Notes under the pieces: generated by a model | Database searches by the model: none | What the model was told of the DNA's origin: nothing | What the model saw: only the letters and a program-made list of their open reading frames with translations | Source of the DNA: Burkholderiales bacterium | GTDB taxonomy: Bacteria > Pseudomonadota > Gammaproteobacteria > Burkholderiales > SG8-39 | Length of the DNA: 38,719 bases | Assembly (NCBI GenBank): GCA_022844545.1 | Contig: JALHLN010000003.1 | Location: 1 to 38,719 of the forward strand | Reading direction: 5' to 3' | In this document: positions 16,589 through 24,456 of the stretch, one piece after another | Layout: each line of letters opens with the position of its first letter | Position numbering within the stretch: the stretch's first letter is position 1 | Translations under genes and position numbers: made by a program

Positions 16589-18190
16589 ATGCTGATGTCC
16601 GGCAACAACTATCGTGAATCCCTGCGCCGCTACAAGCCGCGCGTCTACGTCGACGGCCGGCAGATCGAATCCGTCGCCGACGAGCCCGCGCTTGCTCCGG
16701 GGATCAATGGCGTGGCCCTCACCTACGACTACGCGTTGCGCGAGCAGTTCAAGGCCGTGATGCGCACCGACGTCGCCGCCATCGGCGCGAACGACGTGAA
16801 TCGCATGATCGCCATTCCGGGGTCCAGCCAGGACCTCCTCAACAAGCTGGAGGCGGTGAGGCTCGTTTGCCAGGAGACCGGTTGCGCGCAGCGCTACCTT
16901 GGCGGCGATGCGCTGTCGGCGATCTGGCAAACGGCCCACCGCATCGATGCCGAGCGCAATACCGGATACGTGCCGCGGCTGCGCGCCTACATCGAGCGCG
17001 TCTACGCCGAGGACCTGACCCTGGGCGTGGCGATGACCGACGCCAAGGGCGACCGCAACCTGCGCCCCTACCGGCAGCCGAATCCGGATGCCTACCTGCA
17101 CATCTCCGAGCGGCGCGCGGACGGCATCGTGCTCTCCGGCGTGAAGGCGATCGTCACTTCCGCCCCCTACGTGCATGAATTCATCGTCATGCCCTGCCGC
17201 AACATGAGCGAGCACGACGGGGATTTCTCGGTGTGTTGCGCCGTCCCGGTCGACGCGCCGGGGTTGACCATCGTGGCCCGCCCCGCCGGGCGTCCGGGCG
17301 AGAAGGCGGCGAAGTTCAGCGCGAAGTACGGGCAGTCGACGGGCGTGCTCATCTTCGACCAGGTGTTCGTGCCCTGGGAGCGCGTGTTCCTCGCCGGCGA
17401 ATGGGAGCATGCCGGCCCGCTGGTGTACGACTACACCGCCCACCACCGCCAGACCTGCATCGCTGCGCGCGCGGGATTCGGCGACCTCCTGATCGGCGCG
17501 GGGGCGCTGATGACCGAGGCCAACGCCATCGACCTGGACCGCGCCGACAACCTGCGCGAGCAGATGGTCGAGCTGATCAAGATCGTCGAAGGCTTCTATG
17601 CCTGCGGCGTCGCCTCCTCGGTTTACAACAAGATCGACCAGGCCGCCGGCGTCGCCGTGCCCGAACCGGTGTTCGCCAACATCGGCAAGCTGCTGCTGGC
17701 GACCCAGATCTACGACATGCACCGCCTTGCGCACCACGTGTCCGGCGGGTTGATCGTCACCCTTCCCGGCCCCGACGAGGACCACAATCCGGCCACCGCC
17801 GGCCGGCTCTCGGAAGTGCTTGCCGCGCGCTCCGACATCCCCTACGAGAAGCGCATCGAAGTGGCCCGCTTCATCGAGGACCTGACGGCCAGCTACCAGG
17901 GCGGCTGGTACTCGGTCATCAGCCTGCACGGCGGCGGCTCGCCGGAGGCGATGAAAATGGAGATCTGGCGCAACTACCCGCTCGGCAACAAGGTCGACCT
18001 CGTCGAGCGGCTGCTGGAGCGCGGCATCATCACCGACGAAACCCGAAAGATCACCCGCAATCGCCAGCCCGGTCGCTGCTGCGATACCGGCTGCGTCGTC
18101 CCCGCCGCGCCGCAGATGACCGCGTTGCCCGGCCGGCAGTCGATCGAGCCTGCCGCCATTGGCGGGCGCCGCATCGGCGCGATCAAGTAG
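16589..18190 (+). CDS. HpaB / 4-hydroxybutyryl-CoA dehydratase-like flavoprotein
   Basis: This 533-aa protein belongs to the 4-hydroxyphenylacetate 3-hydroxylase (HpaB) superfamily, which has an acyl-CoA-dehydrogenase-like fold and uses FAD. Family blocks include GDRNLRPY, GVKAIVTSAPYVHEF, VFVPWERVF and HHRQT. In the [4Fe-4S] dehydratase AbfD the cluster ligands are, as I recall, C99, C103, H292 and C299. Here C99 and H286 are retained but the other two positions are Y103 and A293, so the cluster is probably absent. It may therefore be a reduced-flavin monooxygenase or a cluster-free lyase. No flavin reductase is visible beside it. A strong AGAGGAGAG precedes the ATG. Confidence 0.87.
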   Translation: MLMSGNNYRESLRRYKPRVYVDGRQIESVADEPALAPGINGVALTYDYALREQFKAVMRTDVAAIGANDVNRMIAIPGSSQDLLNKLEAVRLVCQETGCAQRYLGGDALSAIWQTAHRIDAERNTGYVPRLRAYIERVYAEDLTLGVAMTDAKGDRNLRPYRQPNPDAYLHISERRADGIVLSGVKAIVTSAPYVHEFIVMPCRNMSEHDGDFSVCCAVPVDAPGLTIVARPAGRPGEKAAKFSAKYGQSTGVLIFDQVFVPWERVFLAGEWEHAGPLVYDYTAHHRQTCIAARAGFGDLLIGAGALMTEANAIDLDRADNLREQMVELIKIVEGFYACGVASSVYNKIDQAAGVAVPEPVFANIGKLLLATQIYDMHRLAHHVSGGLIVTLPGPDEDHNPATAGRLSEVLAARSDIPYEKRIEVARFIEDLTASYQGGWYSVISLHGGGSPEAMKMEIWRNYPLGNKVDLVERLLERGIITDETRKITRNRQPGRCCDTGCVVPAAPQMTALPGRQSIEPAAIGGRRIGAIK

Positions 18191-18228
18191 CGGACCGGAC
18201 ACCGGTGACGAGCCCGCGCGCACTGGGC

Positions 18229-18771
18229 ATGGACTCGAGCCGCGTCGCGCTGCTCGTCATCGATGTCCAGGGCCGGCTGGCGCCGCGTGTCATCGGCGCC
18301 GATGGGATCGAGCAGCGCTGCATCGCGCTCATCGAAGGCGCCAAGGCCTTGCGGATTCCCGTGTTCCTCACCGAGCATTGTCCCGAGGCCCTCGGCGCCA
18401 CCCTGCCGTCCATCCGGGGGCTGGTCGCGGAATCGGCGATTTTCGCCAAGCGCCATTTCTCCGCGATGAACGAACCGGCGCTGCCCGAGGCACTCAAGCG
18501 GAGCGGGCGCGACCAGGTCCTCGTCGCCGGCATGGAAGCGCATGTCTGCGTGATGCAGACCGTGCTCGGGGTGCTGCAGGCGGACTACCGCTGCTGGCTG
18601 GCCACGGATGCGCTCGGCTCGCGCCGGCAGGAGGACCGGCAAGCCGCGATCGACCGCCTGCGCGACGCGGGGGCGACGCCCGCGAGCGCCGAGATGGCGC
18701 TGTTCGAGTGGGCGAAGCACGCCGACCATCCGGCTTTCCGGACCATCCTTTCGCTCGTCAAGGCCTATTGA
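18229..18771 (+). CDS. Isochorismatase-family cysteine hydrolase
   Basis: This protein of 180 aa contains the family triad: D12 in LLVIDVQ, K74 in IFAKRHFS and C107 in MEAHVCVMQT. These hydrolases cleave amides, carbamates or vinyl ethers (nicotinamidase, maleamate amidase, isochorismatase); the subgroup here cannot be fixed. The start is uncertain. A GTG at 18205 would add eight residues, while the ATG at 18229 begins right at the domain, and neither has a clear ribosome site. It is 38 bases after the HpaB-like gene and 10 before the CitE-like gene. An amide-bearing substrate or intermediate would explain its presence. Confidence 0.87.
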   Translation: MDSSRVALLVIDVQGRLAPRVIGADGIEQRCIALIEGAKALRIPVFLTEHCPEALGATLPSIRGLVAESAIFAKRHFSAMNEPALPEALKRSGRDQVLVAGMEAHVCVMQTVLGVLQADYRCWLATDALGSRRQEDRQAAIDRLRDAGATPASAEMALFEWAKHADHPAFRTILSLVKAY

Positions 18772-18781
18772 GGCGATATCC

Positions 18782-19699
18782 ATGGCAAACACCGAGATCT
18801 CCGTCCTGCGCAGCTTCCTGTTCGCGCCGGGCAATCACCCGCGGCGCGTCGAGAAGGCGCTCGCCCTCGGCGCCGACGCAGTGATCCTCGACCTGGAGGA
18901 CGCGGTGGCGGTCGCCGAGAAGGCCGCGACGCGCCAGACGATCGTCGCGGCCTTGTCCCGCCCCAGGCGCTGCAGGGGATACGTGCGCGTCAATGCGATC
19001 GGCACGCCCTGGTGCCTGCGCGACCTGATGGAGGTGGTCGGGCCGGGCCTGGACGGCATCGTGCTGCCCAAGGTGGAATCGGCCGCCGACCTGCGCACCA
19101 TCGACTGGCTGATCACCAACCTGGAGCGCGAGCGCGGCCTGCCGGTGGGCCGGATCGACCTCATGCCGATCATCGAGACCGCGGTCGGCTTCTCGCGCCT
19201 GGACAGGATCCTCGGCGCGCGAACGCTGCGGGACACGCCTGGCCCCTGGCGGGTCAGGCGCATCAGCTTCGGCGCCGGCGATTTCACCAACGACGTCGGC
19301 ATGACCTGGACGCCGGGCGAGGAGGAACTCTCCGAATTGCGCGTGCGGATGATCGTCTCCTCGCGCGCCGCCGGCCTCGAGCCGCCGGTCGACACGGTGT
19401 GGATTCACCTGCAGGACGCTGCGGCACTGCGGCGCTCGGTGGAGCGCAGCCTGCGCATGGGATTCCAGGGACGGCTGTGCATCCACCCCGATCAGGTCGC
19501 GGTGGTCAACGAAATCTTCACCCCGACGGCCGAGGCGGTCGGGAGGGCGCAGCGTATCGTGAAGGCCTTCGAGGAGGCCGAAGCGGCGGGCCTTGCCGCG
19601 ATACAGGTGGACGGCGTCTTCGTCGACTACCCGATCGTCTACCGGGCGCAGCGTACGCTGGCGGCAAGCGCCGCAATCGGCAAGCTGGACCCGGCCTGA
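18782..19699 (+). CDS. HpcH/HpaI aldolase / CitE-like acyl-CoA lyase
   Basis: The 305-aa protein begins with RSFLFAPGNHPRRVEKAL and has ADAVILDLEDAVA, the arginine in GYVRVNA, a glutamate in MPIIETAVG and FGAGDFTNDVGM, all typical of the CitE-like branch. The family includes citrate lyase beta, malyl-CoA lyase and (S)-citramalyl-CoA lyase. No citrate lyase alpha or gamma subunit is present, so a free-standing CoA-thioester lyase is likely. Together with the CaiB and MaoC genes this matches the make-up of citramalyl-CoA cleavage to pyruvate and acetyl-CoA. The ATG at 18782 begins the conserved domain; the longer track ORF overlaps the previous gene in a different frame. Confidence 0.9.
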   Translation: MANTEISVLRSFLFAPGNHPRRVEKALALGADAVILDLEDAVAVAEKAATRQTIVAALSRPRRCRGYVRVNAIGTPWCLRDLMEVVGPGLDGIVLPKVESAADLRTIDWLITNLERERGLPVGRIDLMPIIETAVGFSRLDRILGARTLRDTPGPWRVRRISFGAGDFTNDVGMTWTPGEEELSELRVRMIVSSRAAGLEPPVDTVWIHLQDAAALRRSVERSLRMGFQGRLCIHPDQVAVVNEIFTPTAEAVGRAQRIVKAFEEAEAAGLAAIQVDGVFVDYPIVYRAQRTLAASAAIGKLDPA

Positions 19700-19729
19700 G
19701 CGTTGGTTGCCCGTTATCCCGGGAGTTCC

Positions 19730-19758
19730 TTCACGAGCAGCCAATGGGTTAGAATTAT
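19730..19758 (+). promoter_or_regulatory. Weak candidate sigma-70 promoter for the TRAP genes
   Basis: TTCACG and AATTAT are separated by 17 bases, each matching four of six consensus positions, in the 118-base gap before dctP. This is one of the larger gaps in the cluster, so an internal promoter is reasonable. The match is weak. Confidence 0.3.
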
Positions 19759-19817
19759 CCCGGCGTTTCCAGACCGGCACGAGAGCCGGTTCGAATTACC
19801 TTCTGAGGAGGAGGCAC

Positions 19818-20957
19818 ATGATGCGACCCACGACGCGACGTCTTTCCACCAAGGCCGCTGCCGGTGCGCTGGTAGCAGCGCTTGCCGCAGGCGCCGCCCT
19901 TCCCGACCGTGATGCCGTCGCACAAGCGATCAAGCCGGTGGTGCTGCGCTTTGCGGCGGACTTCCCGCCGGCCCCGCATCCGGCCGGCCTGGCGATGAAC
20001 CACTTCAGGGACCGCCTGGCGCAGGCGATTCCCGGCAGCGAGGCGCGCCTGTACTTCGCCGGCGCCCTGTACACCATCCCGGAGGCCTTCGAGGCCATGC
20101 GCCAGGGCAACCTGGAGATGACCTGGCTGCAGATGGGCAAGGCGGCGCCGGTCGATCCGTGGATGATGACGATGGTCGGTCCCGGAATCCTGACCACGGT
20201 GGGTGCCGTGGACAACGTGGAGTCGACCAAGACCTACCAGATGCTGGTCGACCGGCTGCAGAAGAACCAGCAGATCCGGGTGTTCGGCACCGGACACATG
20301 AGCTTCGGCATGGGCGTGGGCGGCAAGAAGCGCTACCTGACCCCCGCCGATTTCAGCGGCCAAAAGATCCGCAGCATGGGCCCGGTGGAGAACGCCTCGC
20401 TCGAAGTCTGGAAGGCGAGCCCGGTGGTGATGGCCTTCGGCGAAGTGCCGACGGCGCTGCAGTCCGGCGTGATCGACGCCCTGCAGACCAGCATCGGCGG
20501 TTGGCTGGCGGTGCGTCAGCAGGCGCCCTTCTACACCACGGGCGGCGCCGGCGCGTTCACCGCCGACTACTACATCGTGAGCGCGAGCCGGCGCTGGTGG
20601 GACCGCCTGCCCAAGCCGACGCAGGAAGCGCTCGGGAAGGTCATCATGGAGACCATCCAGGTGCAGAAGGAACTGAACTGGTGCGTCGACAAGATGACCT
20701 ATGACAAGTACGGCACCAAGGACCCGTCCAAACCGGGCGTGTACTGGTTGAACCCGCAGGAGGTGTCCGCGATCACGGGCTCGATGGGCGATGCGCCGGC
20801 GCGCTACATCAAGAGCAAGACCCCTGCCGCGGTCAGTCCGTGGGTCGACACCTTCATCAAGGAAGGGCGCGAGTTGTCCCAGAAGCACCCGGTGGGGTCG
20901 TCGTGGATCGAGAAGATCGACTGCTCCAAGCACGCCTCCAAGATCATCATCCGCTAG
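19818..20957 (+). CDS. TRAP transporter substrate-binding protein (DctP family)
   Basis: This 379-aa periplasmic receptor has a twin-arginine-like basic start (RPTTRR), a hydrophobic segment and a predicted cleavage near AVAQA (residue about 35). The mature part shows the DctP layout, including GQKIRSMG with the conserved arginine that usually salt-bridges the ligand carboxylate, then VPTALQSGVIDALQT. It is slightly longer than typical family members. A GAGGAGGAG ribosome site lies just before the ATG. It is followed directly by the small and large permease genes, so this is a complete tripartite uptake system. A carboxylate ligand is expected, matching the CoA-transferase neighbours. Confidence 0.92.
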   Translation: MMRPTTRRLSTKAAAGALVAALAAGAALPDRDAVAQAIKPVVLRFAADFPPAPHPAGLAMNHFRDRLAQAIPGSEARLYFAGALYTIPEAFEAMRQGNLEMTWLQMGKAAPVDPWMMTMVGPGILTTVGAVDNVESTKTYQMLVDRLQKNQQIRVFGTGHMSFGMGVGGKKRYLTPADFSGQKIRSMGPVENASLEVWKASPVVMAFGEVPTALQSGVIDALQTSIGGWLAVRQQAPFYTTGGAGAFTADYYIVSASRRWWDRLPKPTQEALGKVIMETIQVQKELNWCVDKMTYDKYGTKDPSKPGVYWLNPQEVSAITGSMGDAPARYIKSKTPAAVSPWVDTFIKEGRELSQKHPVGSSWIEKIDCSKHASKIIIR

Positions 20958-20961
20958 GTCG

Positions 20962-21513
20962 GTGGAAAAGGCCTACACGGCCTGGCGCGCGTTCCAGGAC
21001 AAGGTCCTGGCGCGCGTCGCAGGCCTGCTGCTCGTCGGCTGCACCCTGCTCGCGCTGCTCGAGGTCGGGCGGCGCTACTTAGTCGGCCGCTCCTTCGAGT
21101 GGCAGCAGGATGCGGTCACCTTCTTCATGCTGAGCGGGGTGTACCTCTACTTCAGCGTCGCGCAGCGCAAGAACGCGCACCTCTCGGTCACGGTGGTGCC
21201 GGAGCTGTGCGCCGTCGCCGGCCCGCGCGCGAAGCTGGCCGGGGAGATCGTGAAGGCCGTCGCGCTCGCGTTCTCGATGGTGTTCCTCATGCTGGTGTTC
21301 TGGTGGGGCATCCCCGAGGTGGAGGACGCGATCAAGTACGAGAGCCGCACCGAGAGCCTCGGCTTCCCGATGTGGCCCTTCCTGCTCGCACTGCTGCTCG
21401 GCTTCGGCTTCATGGCGGTGACGCAGGTGTTCCAGCTCTGGTTCACGATCCAGCGGCTGCTCGGCCGCCCGGTGCCCGAGTTCCCGGGAGACGCCGAGGA
21501 GGGCGGGCACTGA
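20962..21513 (+). CDS. TRAP transporter small permease (DctQ family)
   Basis: The 183-aa protein shows about four hydrophobic segments (near residues 18-38, 53-70, 95-118 and 135-160), as in DctQ subunits, and contains the FFMLSGVYLYFSVAQRKNAHLSV block with polar residues between helices 2 and 3. The GTG start at 20962 lies four bases after the dctP stop; the track ORF from 20791 is a shadow extension. It forms the inner-membrane partner of the DctM subunit. Confidence 0.88.
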   Translation: MEKAYTAWRAFQDKVLARVAGLLLVGCTLLALLEVGRRYLVGRSFEWQQDAVTFFMLSGVYLYFSVAQRKNAHLSVTVVPELCAVAGPRAKLAGEIVKAVALAFSMVFLMLVFWWGIPEVEDAIKYESRTESLGFPMWPFLLALLLGFGFMAVTQVFQLWFTIQRLLGRPVPEFPGDAEEGGH

Positions 21514-21554
21514 GCCGCCCCTTGTAGCGCAGAACAAGAAAAGTAGGAGTTTCG

Positions 21555-22847
21555 ATGAATCTCGTTGGCCTCGTCCTGCTCGTCCTGCTCGTGCTGTCGG
21601 TGCCGATCGGCATCGCGCTCAGCGCCGCGGCGGCCTCCTACATCATGTTCGATCCGGTGCTGGAACCGACCGTGATCTTCCGCGCCTTCTTCAGCTTCAT
21701 CGGCCGCTATTCGCTGATGGCGATCCCGCTGTTCATCTTCGCCGGCTTCCTGATGGAACGTACCGGCCTGGTGTCCCAGTTGTTCCGCTTCGCCGACTCG
21801 CTGGTGGGCTGGCTGCCGGGCGGCTTCGGCGTCGCCACGGTGCTCGCCTGCGTGCTGTTCGGCGCCATCTCGGGCTCCAGCGTGGCGATGGCGGCGGCGA
21901 TGGCCGTGATCGCCATCCCGGAGATGCGCAAGCGGGGCTACCCGGACTGGCTGTCGGGAGGACTGGTGGCCACGGCCGGCGGCATCGCCATGCTCATTCC
22001 GCCCAGCATCATCCTGCTGGTGTACGGCATCATCACCGAGACCTCGATCGTGGAACTGTTCTTCGCCGGCATCATCCCGGGCCTGCTGCTCGCGACCGGC
22101 AACGCCCTCAGCGTCATGGGCATCGCGCTGTACCTGAAGCTGCCGGGCAGCGGGCGCTTCCAGGGCAAGCGCGTCTGGGCCGAGTTCAAGGGCGCGGCGC
22201 CGGCGCTGGGCATGCCCATCGTCATCCTGGGCGGCCTCTACGGCGGCCTGTTTACCCCCACCGAGGCCGCGGCCGCGGCCTGCGGCTACGCCATGCTCTA
22301 CGGCGTGCTCAGCGGCGGGTGGAAGTTCATCCGCGAAGTCCTGCCCACCGCCGAGCGCGCGCTCAACCTGACCGCGGTGGTGGTGTTCCTGATCGGCAGC
22401 GTGGGCGTGTTCCAGTTCCTCGCCGCCAACATGTACTGGCCGCAGAAGATCGCCGAGACCGTGACGGGCTGGGGCCTGACGCCGCTCGGCTTCATCTTCG
22501 CCTACATGTTCGTGCTCATGATCCTGGGCATGTTCGTGGACGGCGTGGCGATGGTGATCCTGACCGTGCCGGTGATCTTCCCCATCGCCATGGCGCTCAA
22601 GATCGACCCGGTGCACCTGGCAATCATGATCACGCTGAACGTGGAGATGAGCGTGGTGACCCCGCCGGTGGGCCTGAACCTGTTCGCGGTGAGCGGTTCG
22701 TCGAGTATTCCCTTGCCGCAGGTGATCAAGGGGACCATTCCGTTCTTCGTCGGCGACCTGACGGTGCTGCTGCTGGTGATCTTCATCCCAGAACTGGCGA
22801 CCTGGCTACCGAGCCAACTGGTCACCGACCACTTCAAGGACCGATAG
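21555..22847 (+). CDS. TRAP transporter large permease (DctM family)
   Basis: The 430-aa protein is almost entirely hydrophobic with roughly 11-12 membrane segments, the expected size for DctM. It shows FGAISGSSVAMAAAMAVIAIPEM and GIAMLIPPSIILLVYG, the re-entrant-loop signatures of this secondary transporter family, and VTPPVGLNLFA near the C-terminus. AGTAGGAG precedes the ATG. It is the last + strand gene of the cluster and stops 15 bases before the convergent MaoC gene. I saw no convincing terminator in that short gap. Confidence 0.93.
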   Translation: MNLVGLVLLVLLVLSVPIGIALSAAAASYIMFDPVLEPTVIFRAFFSFIGRYSLMAIPLFIFAGFLMERTGLVSQLFRFADSLVGWLPGGFGVATVLACVLFGAISGSSVAMAAAMAVIAIPEMRKRGYPDWLSGGLVATAGGIAMLIPPSIILLVYGIITETSIVELFFAGIIPGLLLATGNALSVMGIALYLKLPGSGRFQGKRVWAEFKGAAPALGMPIVILGGLYGGLFTPTEAAAAACGYAMLYGVLSGGWKFIREVLPTAERALNLTAVVVFLIGSVGVFQFLAANMYWPQKIAETVTGWGLTPLGFIFAYMFVLMILGMFVDGVAMVILTVPVIFPIAMALKIDPVHLAIMITLNVEMSVVTPPVGLNLFAVSGSSSIPLPQVIKGTIPFFVGDLTVLLLVIFIPELATWLPSQLVTDHFKDR

Positions 22848-22862
22848 CGCCGCCGCCCCGCC

Positions 22863-23339
22863 CTACCCCGCCTCGTGGCCCCGCTTGGGCACGAGGACGG
22901 TGCGCTCGAAGCTCATGAATTCGGTGCCGTCGGCCTTCAGGCCCCGGGTGCGCACCGTCACCAGGCCCTGCGTCGGGCGCGACTTCGACTCGCGCTTGGA
23001 ACGAACTTCCGACTCCGCGTAGAGCGTGTCGCCGGCGAACACCGGCGCGGTGAGCTTTATCTTGTCCCAGCCCAGGTTGCCGATCGCCCGATAACTCACA
23101 TCGTCCACGCTCATGCCGACCACGATGGACAGCGTCAGGCAGCTGTTCACCAGCGGCTTGCCGAATTCCGTCTTCGCCGCGTAGGCATGGTCGAAGTGCG
23201 CTGGGTGGTTGTTCATGGTGAGCAGCGTGAACCAGGTGTTGTCGGCCTCGCTCACCGTGCGCCCCGGGCGGTGCTCGTAGATGTCACCGACCACGAAGTC
23301 CTCGTAGCTGCGGCCGTGGCTCGCGCGTATCCGTGTCAT
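22863..23339 (-). CDS. MaoC family hydratase/dehydratase
   Basis: The 158-aa single hot-dog protein contains SYEDFVVGDIYEHRPGRT and NNHPAHFDHAYA. In R-specific enoyl-CoA hydratases the equivalent motif is GDxNPxHxD, so the catalytic aspartate position is asparagine while the histidine is kept. The RESKSRP segment and overall pattern recall the MaoC proteins found with CaiB, CitE-like and acyl-CoA dehydrogenase genes in itaconyl/mesaconyl-CoA pathways, from memory. The start is ATG 23339; the 29 extra residues of the track ORF lie over the upstream CaiB gene. GGAG before it lies in the end of that gene, seven bases away, so translation is probably coupled. Confidence 0.88.
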   Translation of the reverse strand: MTRIRASHGRSYEDFVVGDIYEHRPGRTVSEADNTWFTLLTMNNHPAHFDHAYAAKTEFGKPLVNSCLTLSIVVGMSVDDVSYRAIGNLGWDKIKLTAPVFAGDTLYAESEVRSKRESKSRPTQGLVTVRTRGLKADGTEFMSFERTVLVPKRGHEAG

Positions 23340-23346
23340 GCGGGGG

Positions 23347-24456
23347 TCAACTCCTTCCGAGGATGGCCGCGCCGTGCTCGCCCATGGCGGGCTCGCGCAG
23401 GTCCGGTTGCGCCGGCTCGCGCGCAAAGCGCAGCGGCGTGTTGATGTGGCGGCGCCCCAGGCCGTCCGTGAGCACCATGCCGCGCGCGAGCAGCTGCGGG
23501 TCCCGCAGCGCCTCCGGGAAGGTCTTGAGTTCCCCGAAACACACGTCCAGCGTCGACAGGTACGCCACCCAGTCGGCGAGGGACTTCTTCCTGAATTCGT
23601 CGCGCAGGAACTGTTCCACAGGCTGTTGGTGCGGGCCCGGCTTCTCGCACAGCGGAGCCAGCTCCGGCCGGCCGAGCGCGCCCAGCAGGTTGCGCACGAA
23701 CTTCATCTCCTGGCCGGCGAGCGCGAGGTGGCGCCCGTCGGCGGTGTCGTAGATCTGGTAGAAGGCCGCGCCGCCGGTGGTGCGCTCGTGCCGCGCCACC
23801 TGCTGCCGATCCTCGGCGAGCGCCGGCCCCAGCAGGTTGGCCGAGGCCGAGACCATGCAGTCGTGCATCGAGATGTCGAGGTAATCGCCCTGCCCGGTCT
23901 GCTGCCGGCGCAGGAGCGCCATCAGGATGCCCGCCAGGCCCTGCAGCGAGGCCACCATGTCGGCCGCGGGTACGGCGGGAATGGCGGGCTGGCCGTCGCG
24001 GCCCTGGCTCACGCTGAGGACGCCGCTCACGCCTTCCACGCCCATGTCGTGCGACGGACGGTCGCGGTAGGGGCCGTCCTGGCCGAAGGCGCTGATGGAG
24101 CAGTAGACGATGCGCGGATTGCGCGCGGACACCGTGGCGTAGCCGATGCCCAGCCGGTCCATGACGCCGGGCCGGAAAGTTTCCACGAACACGTCGGCGC
24201 TGTCGCACAGGCACAGCAGCGCCTCCTTGTCGGCGGGGTCCTTGAGGTTCAGCACCACGCTCTTCTTGCCGCGGTTGAGATTGCGGAAGTAGACCGTGCT
24301 GGGCCCGTCGGACGGGCCCAGGTTCCGCACCGGATCGCCCTCCCCCGGCGCCTCCACCTTGATCACCTCGGCGCCATGGTCCGCCAGCGCCTTGGTGAGG
24401 TACGGGCCCGGCAGGAACACCGAGAGGTCGACGACGCGGATGCCCTTGAGCTTCAT
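23347..24456 (-). CDS. Class III CoA-transferase (CaiB/BaiF family), copy 3
   Basis: This 369-aa protein opens KGIRVVDLSVFLPGPYL and shows HGAEVIKVEAPGEGDP, NRGKKSVVLNLKDP, FVETFRPGVMDRLGIGY and an aspartate in PAVPAADMVASLQG. The shorter length and the AADMV segment resemble the alpha-methylacyl-CoA racemase side of the family, so racemase or isomerase chemistry is also possible. The ATG at 24456 overlaps the stop of copy 4 as ATGA. The track ORF continues upstream only as a shadow. It is the third gene of the four-gene minus-strand operon. Confidence 0.9.
   Translation of the reverse strand: MKLKGIRVVDLSVFLPGPYLTKALADHGAEVIKVEAPGEGDPVRNLGPSDGPSTVYFRNLNRGKKSVVLNLKDPADKEALLCLCDSADVFVETFRPGVMDRLGIGYATVSARNPRIVYCSISAFGQDGPYRDRPSHDMGVEGVSGVLSVSQGRDGQPAIPAVPAADMVASLQGLAGILMALLRRQQTGQGDYLDISMHDCMVSASANLLGPALAEDRQQVARHERTTGGAAFYQIYDTADGRHLALAGQEMKFVRNLLGALGRPELAPLCEKPGPHQQPVEQFLRDEFRKKSLADWVAYLSTLDVCFGELKTFPEALRDPQLLARGMVLTDGLGRRHINTPLRFAREPAQPDLREPAMGEHGAAILGRS

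Noticed and set aside
14845-16608. 587-aa minus-strand ORF
   Set aside because: Shadow of the CaiB copy 2 and lyase genes on the other strand; no recognisable motifs or credible start.
16337-18223. 628-aa minus-strand ORF
   Set aside because: It is antisense to the HpaB-like gene, whose family motifs are unmistakable. The antisense product is rich in H, R, D, V and G without any family pattern, the usual shadow of high-GC coding DNA.
21147-22616. 489-aa minus-strand ORF very rich in H, E, D and Q
   Set aside because: Its strange composition comes from reading the hydrophobic DctM and DctQ codons on the opposite strand; not a metal-binding protein.
22848-22862. Bidirectional terminator between dctM and the MaoC gene
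   Set aside because: The 15-base gap is C-rich with no inverted repeat or T-run on either strand.
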